Part shown: piece by piece, positions 63,977-64,000 of the stretch
Position numbering within the stretch: the first letter of the stretch is position 1
How the letters are laid out: each line of letters begins with the position of its first letter
Notes under the pieces: model-generated
The model's input: the letters and a program-made list of their open reading frames with translations, nothing else
What the model was told of the DNA's origin: nothing
The model's database searches: none
Assembly: GCA_922989275.2 (NCBI GenBank)
Contig: OV277870.1
Span: 73,100,579 to 73,164,578, forward strand
Origin: Gari tellinella
Taxonomy: Eukaryota > Mollusca > Bivalvia > Cardiida > Psammobiidae
Length of the DNA stretch: 64,000 bases
Direction of reading: 5' to 3'
Translations under genes and position numbers: made by a program

Positions 63977-64000
63977 CTGTTATGTCAATATACAGCTGAT

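Overview
The window is AT-rich animal nuclear DNA: spliced genes with large introns, many degenerate transposons, tRNA-derived SINEs and microsatellites, and no prokaryotic operons. The dense palindromic MITEs, whose read-through translation gives chance PDQTP / ASDQxPNCL peptides, together with an expanded microsomal P450 family, suggest a bivalve mollusc. That identification is inference, not proof.

The only host genes I can support are a tandem array of cytochrome P450 copies, all on the minus strand, with one shared six-exon structure (555 + 213 + 139 + 266/269 + 128 + 217 nt, about 505 aa). From right to left: copy A (57564-63976) has intact exons 3-6, and exons 1-2 lie beyond the right edge; copy B (47747-53258) has intact exons 1-5 but no heme-ligand exon; copy E (39283-39770) is an exon-1 relic; copy C (18579-36159) has all six exons over 17.6 kb but a TGG-to-TAG nonsense codon in exon 5; copy D (4495-8782) is a decayed pseudogene keeping only exons 1, 5 and 6, with frameshifts. 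All copies where the regions can be read depart from P450 consensus at the C-helix Trp (His instead) and the I-helix acid (Leu/Met instead).

Most of the rest is transposable-element material. I use working names. M1: TA target, ends CAGTGCTCCCTCTCTACAAC. M2: TA target, ends CAGTGGAGAATCTGTTATTC. M3: TTAA target, ends CCCTTTCACTCTCAATGACG. M4: TTAA or TA frames around a second palindrome. M5: TTAA target, ends CCCTTTGAACCCTA. M1, M2 and M3 carry versions of one internal palindrome (core A, apex GATCAGACGCCG.../...CGGCGTCTGATC). M5 carries a related GATCAGAGGGCTC palindrome, and M4-type frames carry core B (CTTAAAGCAGGTTGAAAGTA). Larger elements are a 5'-truncated Penelope-like element with GIY-YIG domain, hammerhead-like ribozyme and 20-bp target duplication (32707-34397), nested in a long-TIR element (31970-34543); two L1/Tx1-like LINE relics (18850-20880 plus; 39955-42228 minus); a Tc1-like deletion derivative (50248-51348); a tyrosine-recombinase relic (11525-11979); SINEs; a 160-bp satellite (2185-3185); and a 21-bp minisatellite (5799-6235) that looks derived from core A.

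The intron-1 and 5'-flank segments of copies C, D and E are segmental duplicates, so several insertions can be read against paralogous empty sites. This confirms TA or TTAA target duplication and gives a relative order: M5, M1 and M3 entered the C/E ancestor after D split off; the long-TIR element entered C alone; the Penelope element is younger still. Working alone, I judge the window to be a decaying P450 cluster used as a TE landing zone. The less ordinary points are palindrome-core sharing between MITE superfamilies, the core-derived minisatellite, and the non-canonical P450 residues.
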